Below, one piece after another: positions 24,902-34,304 of a stretch of DNA of 64,000 nt; the first letter of the stretch is position 1; each line of letters begins with the position of its first letter. The DNA comes from Hydrocarboniphaga effusa AP103 (lineage in GTDB: Bacteria; Pseudomonadota; Gammaproteobacteria; Nevskiales; Nevskiaceae): the NCBI RefSeq assembly GCF_000271305.1, contig NZ_AKGD01000001.1, forward strand, positions 62,001 to 126,000, written 5' to 3'. The position numbers and the translations under genes were made by a program. The notes beneath the pieces are model-generated. The model made no database searches, was not told the origin of the DNA, and saw only the letters and a program-made list of their open reading frames with translations.

Positions 24902-25528
24902 ATGTTCGGACGCCTGATGCCCCGCGAGGGCAAATTCTTCGACTATTTCAGCCAGCATGCCGACCAGATCGTGCTCGGGGCCGAGCAGCTCACCGCGCTG
25001 ATGCGGGCCGAGCATGAGCTCGACGAGCGCAAGCGCAACATCGAGAACATCGAGCATCGGGCCGACAAGATCACCTCGCAGACGATGCAGCTGCTGCATC
25101 AGACCTTCATCACTCCGCTCGACCGCGACGAGATCCATCAGCTGATCACCAAGATGGACGACATCCTCGATCTCATGGAGGACGTCTCGCAGTGCATGTT
25201 CCTGTACGACATCCGCGCGGTCACCGATGAGGCGCGCGCGCTCGCCGACCTCTGCCTCACCAGCACGCAGAAGGTCAAGGAAGCGGTGGACCTGCTCAGC
25301 AATCTCAAGAACGCCAAGCGCATTCTCGAGCTCTGCAACGAGGTCGACCGCCTCGAAGGCGATGCCGACCACGTCATGCGCAGCGCCATGGCCAAGCTGT
25401 TCCGAGGTGAGGCCGACGCCAAGCAGCTGTTCAAGCTCAAGGAGATCTACCAGCTGCTCGAATCGGTGACCGACCGCTGCCAGGACGTTGCCAACATCAT
25501 CGAAGGCATCGTGATCGAGAACGGCTGA
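24902..25528 (+). CDS. DUF47 (PhoU-like) phosphate transport accessory protein
   Basis: A 208-residue all-helical protein of the DUF47/TIGR00153 family, paired with Pit transporters in many bacteria and thought to regulate them. The PhoU-like three-helix bundles contain the acidic metal-binding pattern LDRDEIHQLITKMDDILDLM and ELCNEVDRLEGDADHVM. The stop and the pit start share one base (TGATG), so translation is coupled. Confidence 0.93.
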   Translation: MFGRLMPREGKFFDYFSQHADQIVLGAEQLTALMRAEHELDERKRNIENIEHRADKITSQTMQLLHQTFITPLDRDEIHQLITKMDDILDLMEDVSQCMFLYDIRAVTDEARALADLCLTSTQKVKEAVDLLSNLKNAKRILELCNEVDRLEGDADHVMRSAMAKLFRGEADAKQLFKLKEIYQLLESVTDRCQDVANIIEGIVIENG

Positions 25529-26526
25529 TGAGCGTCAGCATGGAAGTTCTCGTGCTGCTGATCGCAGCGGCACTGCTGTTCGATTTCATGAACGGCTTTC
25601 ACGACGCGGCCAATTCGATCGCCACCATCGTCTCCACCGGCGCAATGTCGCCGCAGGCCGCGATCATCTGGGCCGCCGGATTCAACTTCATCGCCTTCGC
25701 TTTCTTCGGCTCACACGTCGCCGCGACCATCGGCAAGGGCGTCGTCGACCCGAACATCGTCGACACCTATGTCGTCTTCGGCGCCCTGTTCGGGGCGATC
25801 TGCTGGAACGTCATCACCTGGTACTTCGGCATTCCATCGAGCTCCTCGCACGCGCTGATCGGGGGACTCGCGGGCTCGGCGATCGCCAAGGGCGGCACCG
25901 GCTCGCTGGTGTCGGCAGGCTTTCTCAAGACCGCAGCGGCCATCGTGCTGTCACCGCTGCTGGGCTTTCTGCTCGCAGCCGCGCTGATGATCGCGATCGC
26001 CTGGATTTTCTTCCGCACCTCGCCTCGCCGCGTCGAGCGCACCTTCAACCGCCTGCAGTTCGTCTCGGCGGCGCTCTACAGCCTCGGCCACGGCAGCAAC
26101 GACGCGCAGAAGACCATGGGCATCATCTGGCTGCTGCTGATGGTCTCGGGTGCGCTGCAGAAAGATGCGGACCTGCCGTTCTGGGTCGTCATCAGCTGCC
26201 AGACGGCGATGGGTCTCGGCACGCTGTTCGGCGGCTGGCGCATCGTCAAGACCATGGGCATGCGCATCACCAAGCTGCGCCCGGTCGGCGGCTTCTGCGC
26301 ATCGGCGAGCGGGGCGGCGACGCTGTTCCTGGCCACCGGACTCGGCGTACCGGTGTCGACCACGCACACGATCACCGGGGCTATCGTCGGCGTCGGCGCT
26401 TCGCGCAAGCTCTCGGCGGTGCGCTGGGGCGTGGCCGGCAACATCGTCTGGGCCTGGATCTTCACGATTCCGGCGGCGGCGTTCTTGTCCGCGATCGCCT
26501 GGGAAGTGGCACACGTGGTGTTCTGA
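25528..26526 (+). CDS. pit: Low-affinity inorganic phosphate transporter, Pit family
   Basis: A 332-residue PHO-4/Pit permease with about ten membrane helices. The duplicated signature is visible: FDFMNGFHDAANSIATIVSTGAM near residue 14, and SLGHGSNDAQKTMGIIW with GVPVSTTHTITGAIVGVG in the second half. Pit proteins move metal-phosphate with protons and work under phosphate sufficiency, unlike the scavenging genes at 8-16 kb. Coupled to DUF47 upstream. Confidence 0.95.
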   Translation: MSVSMEVLVLLIAAALLFDFMNGFHDAANSIATIVSTGAMSPQAAIIWAAGFNFIAFAFFGSHVAATIGKGVVDPNIVDTYVVFGALFGAICWNVITWYFGIPSSSSHALIGGLAGSAIAKGGTGSLVSAGFLKTAAAIVLSPLLGFLLAAALMIAIAWIFFRTSPRRVERTFNRLQFVSAALYSLGHGSNDAQKTMGIIWLLLMVSGALQKDADLPFWVVISCQTAMGLGTLFGGWRIVKTMGMRITKLRPVGGFCASASGAATLFLATGLGVPVSTTHTITGAIVGVGASRKLSAVRWGVAGNIVWAWIFTIPAAAFLSAIAWEVAHVVF

Positions 26527-26862
26527 AGCCACCGGCCGGACGACGCGCTGCGTCACCTGATCGGCCACTCAACTGACACGATTCGTCGCGATACGCGGGC
26601 GAACCGGCGCTCTGGGATTCAAAACCCGCAAGCCGGCGATTCCGTCCATCCGAGCCCAATCGCCGGCCATCCGCGGCCTGCCCGGTGTATCGCGCCTTCT
26701 GACGCACTGCGGCATTCGATCGCGGTGAGCGCAAACCCCAATTGCAACAAGCTCTTGCATCGCCCGGCGGCACCGGCAGGCCACGGCCTGCCGGTGCACG
26801 CCTGATGCGGCCAGATGAAACCGTGCTCAGGATTCGAGAACGGGGTTTGAACGTCGATCGCC
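26527..26862. other. Gap after pit; hairpin only
   Basis: No credible gene in 336 bp. A perfect inverted repeat CACCGGCAGG...CCTGCCGGTG lies at 26771-26796 and could terminate pit transcription or form a cruciform; there is no T tract. The right end must carry the promoter of the transglutaminase-like gene. Confidence 0.5.
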
Positions 26863-27840
26863 ATGACCTCTTCGGACATGGCGATCCACATGAGCCCCCA
26901 TACTTCGTCGTGCGCTTCATCGCGATCGAGTGCCGTCCTGCGCGCCGTGCTGCTGTGCCTGGCCTGGTTCGCGCAACCGGTCGCCGGTAATGAGCAAGGT
27001 GCCGAGGTCGACGAAGACCGAAGCGCTGTCGCCGCGAGCGCCGATACCACCGCGCAAAATCGCTATTGGGGCCAGCCGACCACGGATGGGCGCTATCGCG
27101 TGTCGACGCGCTTTCGAAATTTCGACGGGCAAACCATCGCGCTCGGCTTCGATCTCGCGACTGCCGAAAGCCGCCGCTCGCTGAGCGAGTTCGGCGTCGA
27201 CGATCGCGAACTCGATGCGCTGATGCGACTCTGCCGCCAGGCCATGGCTTGCGATCAGGCCACCTACGACGGCTACACCACGCGCTACTACCGCGAGCAT
27301 GCACTGCGCCTCACGGCCGATCCGGGGCGCGCCTCGCGGCTGTCGGTCGACGTACCGGCCGTGGTGCTGCGCAACCGCTCGCGCGTGCGTCCGCTGACCG
27401 ATGCACTGCGCCGCGCCGCGGCCGAGCGGGGCCAGAACGGCGACTGGATGATCAAGACCGCGATGACGCTCGTGCAGACCGCACTGCCGTACAAGAAGCC
27501 CGTCGCACAACTCGAAGGGCGCTCGCTGCTGGGCTTCTATCCGCCGGCGTTCGCGCTCGAACGCGGCTACGGCGACTGCGATACCAAATCCGCCCTGCTC
27601 GCGGCGATGCTGCTCGACCTCGGCGAACGTCGCGTCGTCGGCCTGCACGTTCCGGGGCACTACCTGCTCGGCCTCGATCGCCGGCCCGAAGCGGACGAGG
27701 CCTTCATCACCCATCAGGGCCGCCCGTTCGTGCTCGTCGAAGCGGCCGGGCCGGCCATGCGCGGCCTCGGCGACGTGTCCATGCGCACGCGCGGCGCGCT
27801 CGCCCGCAACGACGGGCTGCGTGTCGATCCGATGTTCTGA
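26863..27840 (+). CDS. Secreted transglutaminase-like (cysteine-protease fold) protein
   Basis: A 325-residue protein with a signal-like hydrophobic segment (AVLRAVLLCLAWFAQPVAG, residues about 24-42). The second half carries a transglutaminase-like core: the probable nucleophile in ERGYGDCDTKSALLAAMLLDLG (near residue 240) and His in HVPGHYLLGLD about 26 residues later, with a plausible Asp/Glu in the segment after FVLVEAA. The N-terminal half has no family I recognise. Start codons at 26881 and 26890 are alternatives that keep the signal. The DUF3016 protein gene follows after 81 bp; both are exported, which suggests an envelope role but no more. Confidence 0.7.
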   Translation: MTSSDMAIHMSPHTSSCASSRSSAVLRAVLLCLAWFAQPVAGNEQGAEVDEDRSAVAASADTTAQNRYWGQPTTDGRYRVSTRFRNFDGQTIALGFDLATAESRRSLSEFGVDDRELDALMRLCRQAMACDQATYDGYTTRYYREHALRLTADPGRASRLSVDVPAVVLRNRSRVRPLTDALRRAAAERGQNGDWMIKTAMTLVQTALPYKKPVAQLEGRSLLGFYPPAFALERGYGDCDTKSALLAAMLLDLGERRVVGLHVPGHYLLGLDRRPEADEAFITHQGRPFVLVEAAGPAMRGLGDVSMRTRGALARNDGLRVDPMF

Positions 27841-27921
27841 GCCGGAAACCTCCTCACGGCGAAGCGGTCCAAGATCGGTACGATCGTTGCCGATCGGCCT
27901 ATGTGGCTTCGGAGGTTTCCC

Positions 27922-28470
27922 ATGCGTACCCTGCTTCCCTTGATGTCCCTGACCGGCGCCCTGCTGGCGCTGCCGGCCCATGCCCAGCCGCAGAGCGCAT
28001 CCGCGCCTGCAGCGGAGCCCCGGGTGGCGGTGAGCTTCGTCAAGCCCGAAAAGTTCACCGATGCGACGCTGCAGAACCGGTTCCAGTCCTACGAGCGCGT
28101 GACGAAGGAACTCTCCGACTACCTCGTCGGCTTGGGCCAGCGTTATCTGCCGGCGAACCAGAGGCTGGAGATAAAAGTCACCGACATCGACCTCGCGGGC
28201 CGCTACGAGCCCTGGCGCAACTACAACCCGGACGTGCGCTACATGGTCGACGTGACCTGGCCGAGCGTGAGCCTGCAGTACCGCCTGCTCGAAGACGGCC
28301 ATGAGATCGCCCACGGCGAGCAGCGCGTCGCCGACATGAACTATCTGCGTCGCCCGGCCGCCCGCGCGAACAACGATTCGCTGCGCTACGAAAAGGCCAT
28401 GCTCGACGATTGGTTCCGCGGCCAGTTCGACGCGCAGTCCAAGCACTCGGTCGCGGCTCGCAAGCCGTAA
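27922..28470 (+). CDS. DUF3016 family periplasmic protein
   Basis: A 182-residue protein; the ATG at 27922 has GGAGG seven bases upstream, and the signal peptide MRTLLPLMSLTGALLALPAHA is clear. The mature part starts VAVSFVKPEKFTDA and includes LEIKVTDIDLAGRYEPW, which match DUF3016. No function is established for this family. It is single-domain, without membrane helices after the signal. Confidence 0.85.
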   Translation: MRTLLPLMSLTGALLALPAHAQPQSASAPAAEPRVAVSFVKPEKFTDATLQNRFQSYERVTKELSDYLVGLGQRYLPANQRLEIKVTDIDLAGRYEPWRNYNPDVRYMVDVTWPSVSLQYRLLEDGHEIAHGEQRVADMNYLRRPAARANNDSLRYEKAMLDDWFRGQFDAQSKHSVAARKP

Positions 28471-28612
28471 CCCTCGCCCAGACTTCGGCGGCGCCGGCTC
28501 GAAGACCGCTAAACGGGCGGGATAACGGCATGGAAGGTCGGCCGCAGCATCGTCCGGATTGACCCTGGGTGCCGCGAGCCCCTAGCATTTTGGTCCTTCG
28601 CAAGCCCGCCCT

Positions 28613-29581
28613 ATGGACCTCAAGACCCTTCTCGCCCCCATTGCCGACGACATGCTCGGCATGGACCGCATCATCCGTGCGCGCTTAGCGTCCGAAGTCG
28701 CCCTCATCAACGAGATCGGGGCTTACATCGTCGGAGCCGGCGGCAAACGGCTGCGCCCTGCCCTGTTGCTGATGTCCGCGCGTGCGCTGGGCTGCAGGAC
28801 CGAGGAGCCGCAGTTGCTCGCGGCGGTCATGGAGTTCATCCATACCGCGACGCTATTGCATGACGACGTGGTCGATCATTCCGAGCTGCGCCGGGGTCGC
28901 AAGACCGCGAATGCGTCCTGGGGCAACGCCGCAGCGGTGCTCGCTGGCGATTTTCTGTACTCGCGCAGCTTTCAGATGATGGTCGATTCTGGCCGCATGC
29001 CGGTCATGCGACTGATGGCCGATACCACCAACGCGATCGCCGAAGGCGAAGTGCTGCAGCTTCTGAATGCCGGCGATCCCGATGTCGACCAGGCGCGTTA
29101 CATGCGCGTGATCGAACTCAAGACCGCAGTACTGTTCCGTGCCGCGAGCCAGGCCGGCGCGCTCTGCGCCGACGCCACGCCTGCGCTGATCGAAGCGCTC
29201 GGCCGTTACGGTCATGATCTCGGCATCGCGTTTCAGCTGATCGACGACGTGCTCGATTACACCGCCGATCCCGAAGTCAGCGGCAAAGCAGTCGGCAACG
29301 ATCTCGCCGAAGGCAAGCCCACGCTACCGCTGATTCACGCCATGCGCGTGGGCTCGGCCGAGCAATCCGCGCTCATCCGCGAAGCGCTCACGGGCGGCAA
29401 GGTGGGACTTCTGAATGAAGTGCTGAAAATCGTTGAAGCCACCCAAGCAATCCCGTACACTCGCGCGCTCGCCGGGGCCTACTCGGTTTCGGCGGCAGCG
29501 GCGCTAGACGATCTTCCCGACTCGTCATACAAAAAAGCGTTGCTGGATCTGACTCAGTTCGCGCTCTCCAGAGCCAGCTGA
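28613..29581 (+). CDS. ispB: Octaprenyl diphosphate synthase
   Basis: Builds the long isoprenoid tail of ubiquinone from farnesyl and isopentenyl diphosphates. The two aspartate-rich motifs are LLHDDVVDHSELRRG (FARM) and FQLIDDVLDYTADPE (SARM). The GGKRLRPALLL segment is also present. The 322-residue length is normal. tRNA-Pro starts 11 bp after the stop, an arrangement shared with related genomes. Confidence 0.96.
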   Translation: MDLKTLLAPIADDMLGMDRIIRARLASEVALINEIGAYIVGAGGKRLRPALLLMSARALGCRTEEPQLLAAVMEFIHTATLLHDDVVDHSELRRGRKTANASWGNAAAVLAGDFLYSRSFQMMVDSGRMPVMRLMADTTNAIAEGEVLQLLNAGDPDVDQARYMRVIELKTAVLFRAASQAGALCADATPALIEALGRYGHDLGIAFQLIDDVLDYTADPEVSGKAVGNDLAEGKPTLPLIHAMRVGSAEQSALIREALTGGKVGLLNEVLKIVEATQAIPYTRALAGAYSVSAAAALDDLPDSSYKKALLDLTQFALSRAS

Positions 29582-29592
29582 GAAAGACAAAT

Positions 29593-29669
29593 CGGGGCGT
29601 AGCTCAGCTTGGTAGAGCGCTTGCTTCGGGAGCAAGAGGTCGCAGGTTCAAATCCTGTCGCCCCGACCA
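29593..29669 (+). tRNA. tRNA-Pro (anticodon CGG)
   Basis: A full 77-nt cloverleaf with encoded CCA. The acceptor stem is CGGGGCG/CGCCCCG, the anticodon arm is CTTGC-TTCGGGA-GCAAG with CGG at positions 34-36, and the T-loop is TTCAAAT. Its last 19 bases plus one following A are repeated exactly at 37805-37824. Confidence 0.97.
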
Positions 29670-29670
29670 A
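29651..29670 (+). repeat. Left attachment-type repeat (attL-like) in tRNA-Pro 3' end
   Basis: AATCCTGTCGCCCCGACCAA, from the T-loop through the CCA. It is identical to 37805-37824. tRNA 3' ends are the preferred target of tyrosine-recombinase-mobilised islands. Confidence 0.85.
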
Positions 29671-29710
29671 TGATAAGGGGCAGTTTAGGCGCTTATCGAA
29701 GTCAACATGA

Positions 29711-29732
29711 AACCGCCGCAAGGCGGTTTTTT
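29711..29732 (+). terminator. Rho-independent terminator after tRNA-Pro
   Basis: Stem AACCGCC/GGCGGTT with loop GCAA, followed by TTTT. It ends the ispB/tRNA-Pro transcript, and lies inside the island boundary. Confidence 0.9.
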
Positions 29733-29907
29733 ATTGTCTGTCGCGTTGGAACAAGATCCGGAGCAATGTTCATTGGACGTTGGCGTGGGATTCCAGCCAA
29801 CTGAGAGGCTTTGCCAAACAACGCCTTCTCGAGATGTTCGTTCCGGGCGTTCCGAAGCGGCGATGCTGCGCCGGCGGACGTGTCCGCCGGCGCAGCATCG
29901 GTCCAGC
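29733..29907. other. Gap with a long perfect hairpin
   Basis: No gene. At 29861-29900 an 18-bp perfect stem CGATGCTGCGCCGGCGGA / TCCGCCGGCGCAGCATCG with a 4-nt loop lies just beyond the stop of the Rieske oxygenase gene, probably serving as its 3' stabiliser or terminator, although no T tract follows. Confidence 0.6.
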
Positions 29908-30987
29908 TCACGCGACACTGGATGCTTGAGGCTCGGCGCTCGAAGCGGCTCGCTCGGCTTCGATCATCCGCTTCAGGATGCGGCGGACGCGGACGGGGCC
30001 TCCATCGGAGCTGATCAGGACCGGGTTCAGGCTGAAGAGGTCCGACGTGCCCATCCGCTTCTGCACGGCATCGAGGACCGGGCCGTCCTCGTTGACGAAT
30101 GCGTCGTGCATGCCGGTGATCTTCATGCGGTTGTACTCGGCGTCTTCTTCGAAGTGGTTGCGGCGCGTGGCGAAGAAGTAATGCGTGGTGCTGTCCGTTT
30201 CCGGCGTGCACGTATGCAAATCGTACTGGCTAGTGCAGGCATCGTGGGTCAGAGGGGCGCCCGAATCCTGCGTAGCGCCGATCGTCAGCTGGATGTGGGT
30301 CGGTGCGCGCCAGGCGACCCTCACAAAATGCCGGGCGCTGGCGCCGGGTTCCGGCAGGAACGCGTTGAAGATCATGATGGGGGGCGTCTGTTCCCACTGC
30401 CAGTGCACGCTGATCTCGCCGTCCGCTTCCTGCAGTTTTGGAATCTTCGGCGAGAGCTGCCCGCGGGTGGAGATGATCTCGCCGTGGAGGTGATCGACGT
30501 GCGACAGGTCCATGACATTGTCGGTGATCAGCTCGTAATGGCATGGGCGGCGCATGTAGGTATGTGCGACGCCGTTCGGATGGCCGCGATCGATCGGACC
30601 GTAGTCGGGAAGCGCTGAAGCATCGGCCGGTACCTCGCCCATCCAAATCCAGATGAAGCCGTAACGCTCGATCAGGGGAAAGGTGCGGACCTTCGCCGCC
30701 GCGGGAATGGCGCCATTGCCGTGCGGATTGTGGACGCACTGCCCCGCGGTATTGAACCGCAAGCCGTGGTACGGGCAAACCACGTTGTCGCCGTCGCGAT
30801 GTCCCATCGACAGCGGCGAGAAGCGGTGCGGACAGCGGTCGTGCAGCGCGACGGCTGCGCCGTCGCGCTGGCGATACATCACCACCGGCGTGTCGAGCAG
30901 GGTTCGCGCGAACAGCTTCTCGCTTTCCAGTTCGCTCGACAGCGCGGCGACATACCAGGTGTTGAGCAAGTATTTTCCGTTGTACAT
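29908..30987 (-). CDS. Rieske non-heme iron oxygenase, VanA-like (aromatic O-demethylase type)
   Basis: A 359-residue oxygenase subunit. The ATG at 30987 has GAGGAG upstream; the N-terminus YNGKYLLNTWYVAAL is typical of the VanA/PobA/DdmC branch. The Rieske 2Fe-2S ligands are Cys-x-His in DRCPHRFSPLSMG and Cys-x2-His in NVVCPYHGLRF. The mononuclear iron site is DNVMDLSHVDHLHG (Asp and two His), about residues 155-168. It is the second gene of an operon with the reductase upstream. Vanillate, related methoxy-aromatics or another hydrophobic ring compound are candidate substrates; none can be named from the sequence. Confidence 0.9.
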   Translation of the reverse strand: MYNGKYLLNTWYVAALSSELESEKLFARTLLDTPVVMYRQRDGAAVALHDRCPHRFSPLSMGHRDGDNVVCPYHGLRFNTAGQCVHNPHGNGAIPAAAKVRTFPLIERYGFIWIWMGEVPADASALPDYGPIDRGHPNGVAHTYMRRPCHYELITDNVMDLSHVDHLHGEIISTRGQLSPKIPKLQEADGEISVHWQWEQTPPIMIFNAFLPEPGASARHFVRVAWRAPTHIQLTIGATQDSGAPLTHDACTSQYDLHTCTPETDSTTHYFFATRRNHFEEDAEYNRMKITGMHDAFVNEDGPVLDAVQKRMGTSDLFSLNPVLISSDGGPVRVRRILKRMIEAERAASSAEPQASSVA

Positions 30988-31065
30988 GGGGTCTCCTCGA
31001 GGGGTTGCGGCTTCTGGTGCTGATCCACGGGCGCCGCCGGCGTGCGCGCCGCGCAAGAAAATCGC

Positions 31066-32037
31066 TTACAGGTCGACGACCAGCCGGGCGCTTCGGGCGC
31101 GAGAACAACAGGGCATGAACCGGTCATTGCAGGCGCGCTCGTCCTCGGTCAGGAACACGTCCCGGTGCTCCGGCTGCCCCTCCAGCACGCGCGTGATGCA
31201 GGTTCCGCAGATGCCCTGCTCGCAGGAGACCGGCACTTGCACGCCCGCTTCTCTCAAGACATCGAGAACCGACTGTTCCGTGGCGACCCGCAAGGTGCGG
31301 CCGGAGCGCGCCAGCACCAGCTGGAATGCGTCGCCAGCGCGATCTCTAACGTCAGCAGAAAACCGCTCTGCGTGAATATTTGATTCCGGCCAGCCGGCGG
31401 CTCTGGCGCGGCCAATGACGTGGTCCATGAAGCCACCGGGTCCGCAGACATAGAGGTCCAGATCTTTCGCGGGCGATGCCAGCAGCGCATCGGTATCCAG
31501 GCGGCCGTCCTGCGGGGCGTCGTCATAGTAGAAGCGGACGCGATCGGCGTAGGCCGCGCTTCCTAGGCGGTCACGGTAGGCGGCGCGGCTGGCCGAGCGG
31601 CAGCAATAGTGCAGCTCGAAAGCTTTGCCGGCGGCGTGCAGCGTGTCCGCCATCGAAATGATCGGCGTGATCCCGATGCCTCCAGCGACCAGCAGGCTTC
31701 GCCGCGCCCCGGCAACCAGACGGAACAGATTGCGCGGGGCGCCGATCGTCAGGACCTCGCCTTCACGCAAGTCCTCGTGCACGCAGATCGATCCACCCCG
31801 GCCGCCCGGATCGAGCAGCACGCCGAGCTCGTAGGTGCGCCCGGTCGGGGCGTTGCTGAGCGAGTACTGCCTGACCAGGCCGTTCGGCAGGTGCAGATCG
31901 ATATGGGCGCCGGCATCGGCGACCGCCAGCGGCTCGCCGTCAATGCGTTCCAGTGTGAGTCCCAGGATGCCGTCAGCCAGCATCCGGCGCCTGATGATGC
32001 GCGCCTGCGTGGTCGCGGCGATCGGTGAATCCGACAT
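31066..32037 (-). CDS. VanB-like ferredoxin reductase (FNR-type with C-terminal 2Fe-2S)
   Basis: A 323-residue electron-transfer partner for the Rieske oxygenase. Order of domains is FMN/FAD-binding barrel (about residues 1-105, with [19 protein letters not shown]), NAD-binding fold (about 110-225, with [16 protein letters not shown]), and a plant-type ferredoxin (about 230-323). The cluster ligands are Cys in CEQGICGTC and a last Cys near the C-terminus (MPCCSRARS). This is the class IA phthalate dioxygenase reductase layout. The gene precedes the oxygenase by 78 bp on the same strand, with GGAGGAG before its start. Confidence 0.93.
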   Translation of the reverse strand: MSDSPIAATTQARIIRRRMLADGILGLTLERIDGEPLAVADAGAHIDLHLPNGLVRQYSLSNAPTGRTYELGVLLDPGGRGGSICVHEDLREGEVLTIGAPRNLFRLVAGARRSLLVAGGIGITPIISMADTLHAAGKAFELHYCCRSASRAAYRDRLGSAAYADRVRFYYDDAPQDGRLDTDALLASPAKDLDLYVCGPGGFMDHVIGRARAAGWPESNIHAERFSADVRDRAGDAFQLVLARSGRTLRVATEQSVLDVLREAGVQVPVSCEQGICGTCITRVLEGQPEHRDVFLTEDERACNDRFMPCCSRARSARLVVDL

Positions 32038-32087
32038 CCTCTCCTCCTGCTGTCATGGCGCCATCGATGAGCGCCTGCCGGAGAGAT

Positions 32088-32103
32088 AGCAAGAGCGAGA
32101 CCA
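32088..32103 (-). promoter_or_regulatory. Candidate sigma-54 (-24/-12) promoter of the reductase-oxygenase operon
   Basis: Read on the minus strand the site is TGGTCTCGCTCTTGCT. It has GG and GC separated by exactly 10 bases, with a TTGC core at -12. It lies about 50 bp before the reductase start, and a gene for a sigma-54 activator is transcribed divergently next to it. Both points strengthen the call. Confidence 0.68.
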
Positions 32104-32189
32104 CCTCACCGTCTTCGTTTATAACTCTTATAAAACAATAAATTAGATTGTCTTTCTCGATGGCCGTGCGGCGTGCTCCTGAAAAGATC

Positions 32190-32226
32190 GTCTGAAATCA
32201 GAAACAATGACTTTTTGATATCAGAC
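32190..32226. promoter_or_regulatory. Candidate upstream activator sites (inverted repeats)
   Basis: TCTGAAATCAGA (32191-32202) is a perfect palindrome, TGATATCA (32216-32223) another, and GTCTGA...TCAGAC (32190-32195 and 32221-32226) an outer pair. They sit about 100-130 bp from the -24/-12 candidate, the distance at which XylR/DmpR-type activators bind, and close to the activator's own start. Confidence 0.45.
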
Positions 32227-32257
32227 AATTTTTTGAAACCAAGGAACTACGCGCGCC

Positions 32258-33994
32258 ATGGAAAAGAAGATCCCCTGCCATCGGCGGGGCACCGATGTCC
32301 CCGCTCTGAAACTCGTCGCTGCGACGGTCGACGACGCCGCGCTGGCCGAGCATCTGCGTTTCGATCCGGATCGGGGCGAGATTCTCCTGTTCGATCAGCG
32401 GATGCTGTTGATGCATGGCTATTCGCTGGCGACCCTGCGGCATGAACTGATCGAACGGCTGGGGCTCGACAAGACGCGGGAGCTGTTCATGCGCCTCGGC
32501 TATCAGCAGGGCGTGGAGGATTCCAAAGGGCTTCGCCGTCAGGGCGGCGCCGGCGTGCCGGAGGCCATGAAGCTGGGGCCGCGACTGCGCGAGATCGAGG
32601 GTTTCGTACGCAACCGCGTGGTCGAGCGCATGCAATACGACACCGAGTCCGGCGGCTTCTGGGGCGACTACCACTGGCAACACTCGTGGGAGGCCGAAAC
32701 TCACCTGCAGCACTTCGGCATCAGTGGCGTCCCTGCCTGCTGGATGATGGCCGGCTATGCCTGCGGTTACACCACGGCCATGATGGGCCGTCCGGTCATC
32801 TGGCGTGAGATCGAATGCGTCGCGATGGGCCACGCCTGCTGTCGCGTCATCGGTCAGCCGGTAGAGGAGTGCGACGACGCCGACGATCTGCTGAGCTTCA
32901 TGCGGGTCGAAGAGTTCGTCACGGTCCCGCGTCACCGGGAGCCGGACGAGCAGGGACGCGGCAAGGCTCCGGCCGGATCGGCGCTTCCGGACCTGGTCGG
33001 TGCTTCGGCCGGCTTCAATGCGGTCGCCTGGCGGCTCAAACGCGTGGCGCAAACCGATGCGACCGTGCTGTTCACGGGAGAGAGCGGTGTCGGCAAGGAA
33101 CGTTTCGCGCGCGCGCTGCACGCGATCGGGCCGCGCGCGTCGAAACCGTTCGTGTCGATCAATTGCGCGGCGCTGCCTCAGGAGCTTGTCGAAGCTGAGC
33201 TGTTCGGCGTCGAGCGGGGCGCCTTCACCGGCGCCAGCACGTCCCGCCCCGGGCGCTTCGAGCGGGCCGACGGTGGCACGCTGCTGCTCGACGAGATCGG
33301 CAGCCTGCCGATGCTGGCCCAGGGCAAGCTGCTGCGCGTCCTGCAGGAGGGCGAGATCGAGCGGGTCGGCGGCACGCAGATGCGCAAGCTTGACGTGCGC
33401 GTGGTCGCGGCAGCGAATCACAACCTACGCGAGGAGGTTCGCGCCGGGCGCTTCCGTGAAGATCTGTTCTTCCGGCTCAACGTGTTTCCGATCGACATCC
33501 CGCCGCTCCGGGATCGGCGCGACGATATACCGCTGCTGGTGAATGTCTTTCTGAACCGCTATGCGCGGCGCTTCAACAAGCACATTACGGGCGTCACGCG
33601 CGCCGCCAGCGAGGCGCTGTGGGCGTACAGCTGGCCCGGCAATGTTCGCGAACTCGAGAACATGGTCGAACGCGCCATCATTCTCGCCGACGATGGTGCC
33701 GGCATCGATGTCCAGCATCTGTTCTCCGGAGGCGAAGTGCTGCCAGGCCGCCCCTTCGAATCCGCCGCCAGGTCGGCGGAACCGTCACCGCCCGCGGCCG
33801 ACACGGCGGACGAGGCGCTGCTGCTGGAGCGGCTGCTCCGGCGCGCAGGCTCTCTGGACGCGGTGGAAACGCTGCTTTTGCAGCACGCGCTCGATACATG
33901 CCGCGGCAATGCCTCGGCTGCGGCGCGCATGCTGAAGCTCGGGCGCGGGCAGTTCGAATACCGCTGGCGCAAAAGAAGGCCATCCGGCGGGTGA
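32258..33994 (+). CDS. XylR/DmpR-type sigma-54-dependent activator
   Basis: A 578-residue regulator with the complete XylR layout. Residues about 20-120 form the XylR_N sensory domain ([20 protein letters not shown]), about 130-205 the V4R domain (with [13 protein letters not shown] and the cysteines of [10 protein letters not shown]), then the AAA+ domain from about 245. Walker A is [10 protein letters not shown], the sigma-54 contact loop is GAFTGA, and Walker B is LLLDEIG. A Fis-type helix-turn-helix ends the protein ([20 protein letters not shown]). XylR and DmpR bind aromatic effectors through the N-terminal domain, so an aromatic inducer for this island is likely. Confidence 0.95.
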   Translation: MEKKIPCHRRGTDVPALKLVAATVDDAALAEHLRFDPDRGEILLFDQRMLLMHGYSLATLRHELIERLGLDKTRELFMRLGYQQGVEDSKGLRRQGGAGVPEAMKLGPRLREIEGFVRNRVVERMQYDTESGGFWGDYHWQHSWEAETHLQHFGISGVPACWMMAGYACGYTTAMMGRPVIWREIECVAMGHACCRVIGQPVEECDDADDLLSFMRVEEFVTVPRHREPDEQGRGKAPAGSALPDLVGASAGFNAVAWRLKRVAQTDATVLFTGESGVGKERFARALHAIGPRASKPFVSINCAALPQELVEAELFGVERGAFTGASTSRPGRFERADGGTLLLDEIGSLPMLAQGKLLRVLQEGEIERVGGTQMRKLDVRVVAAANHNLREEVRAGRFREDLFFRLNVFPIDIPPLRDRRDDIPLLVNVFLNRYARRFNKHITGVTRAASEALWAYSWPGNVRELENMVERAIILADDGAGIDVQHLFSGGEVLPGRPFESAARSAEPSPPAADTADEALLLERLLRRAGSLDAVETLLLQHALDTCRGNASAAARMLKLGRGQFEYRWRKRRPSGG

Positions 33995-34304
33995 CGCGTG
34001 CGTCGCCACGCCGCGGTCGCATGCGCGACGCACAGGCATTGAAGCGCTGACGGCTTCGGCCGGGGCGCACGAAGGGCGGGAAGTGCGCCAGCGCGCTGAC
34101 CGGTTCTGCCCCCCGGCGTCACACCGGCAAGCGGCGCTCGGGGAGTTCGCGCCCGTCCCGGCGCGGACGCAGCGATACCTGATCGGTATCTGTTACGCCA
34201 TCAAATGGTATTGGACGGTATTTCTATGCCTTATTAGTGTCGCCGCCAGTCGCCCGGTCCGACCCGGCGGCAGACCAAAAATAGAAAGATGCGGAGGAGG
34301 AGTC
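33995..34304. other. Leader region of the DUF1302-DUF1329 operon
   Basis: 310 bp without a gene. A longer in-frame reading of the DUF1302 protein from 34083 exists but would spoil its signal peptide. Two weak GG-N9/10-GC patterns occur near 34180-34230, neither with a good TTGC core, so a sigma-54 promoter is not secured here. Confidence 0.5.

Noticed and set aside
34180..34240. Possible second sigma-54 promoter before the DUF1302 gene
   Set aside because: GG-N10-GC occurs but the -12 core is ACGC and a neighbouring match has nine-base spacing. Too weak to call.
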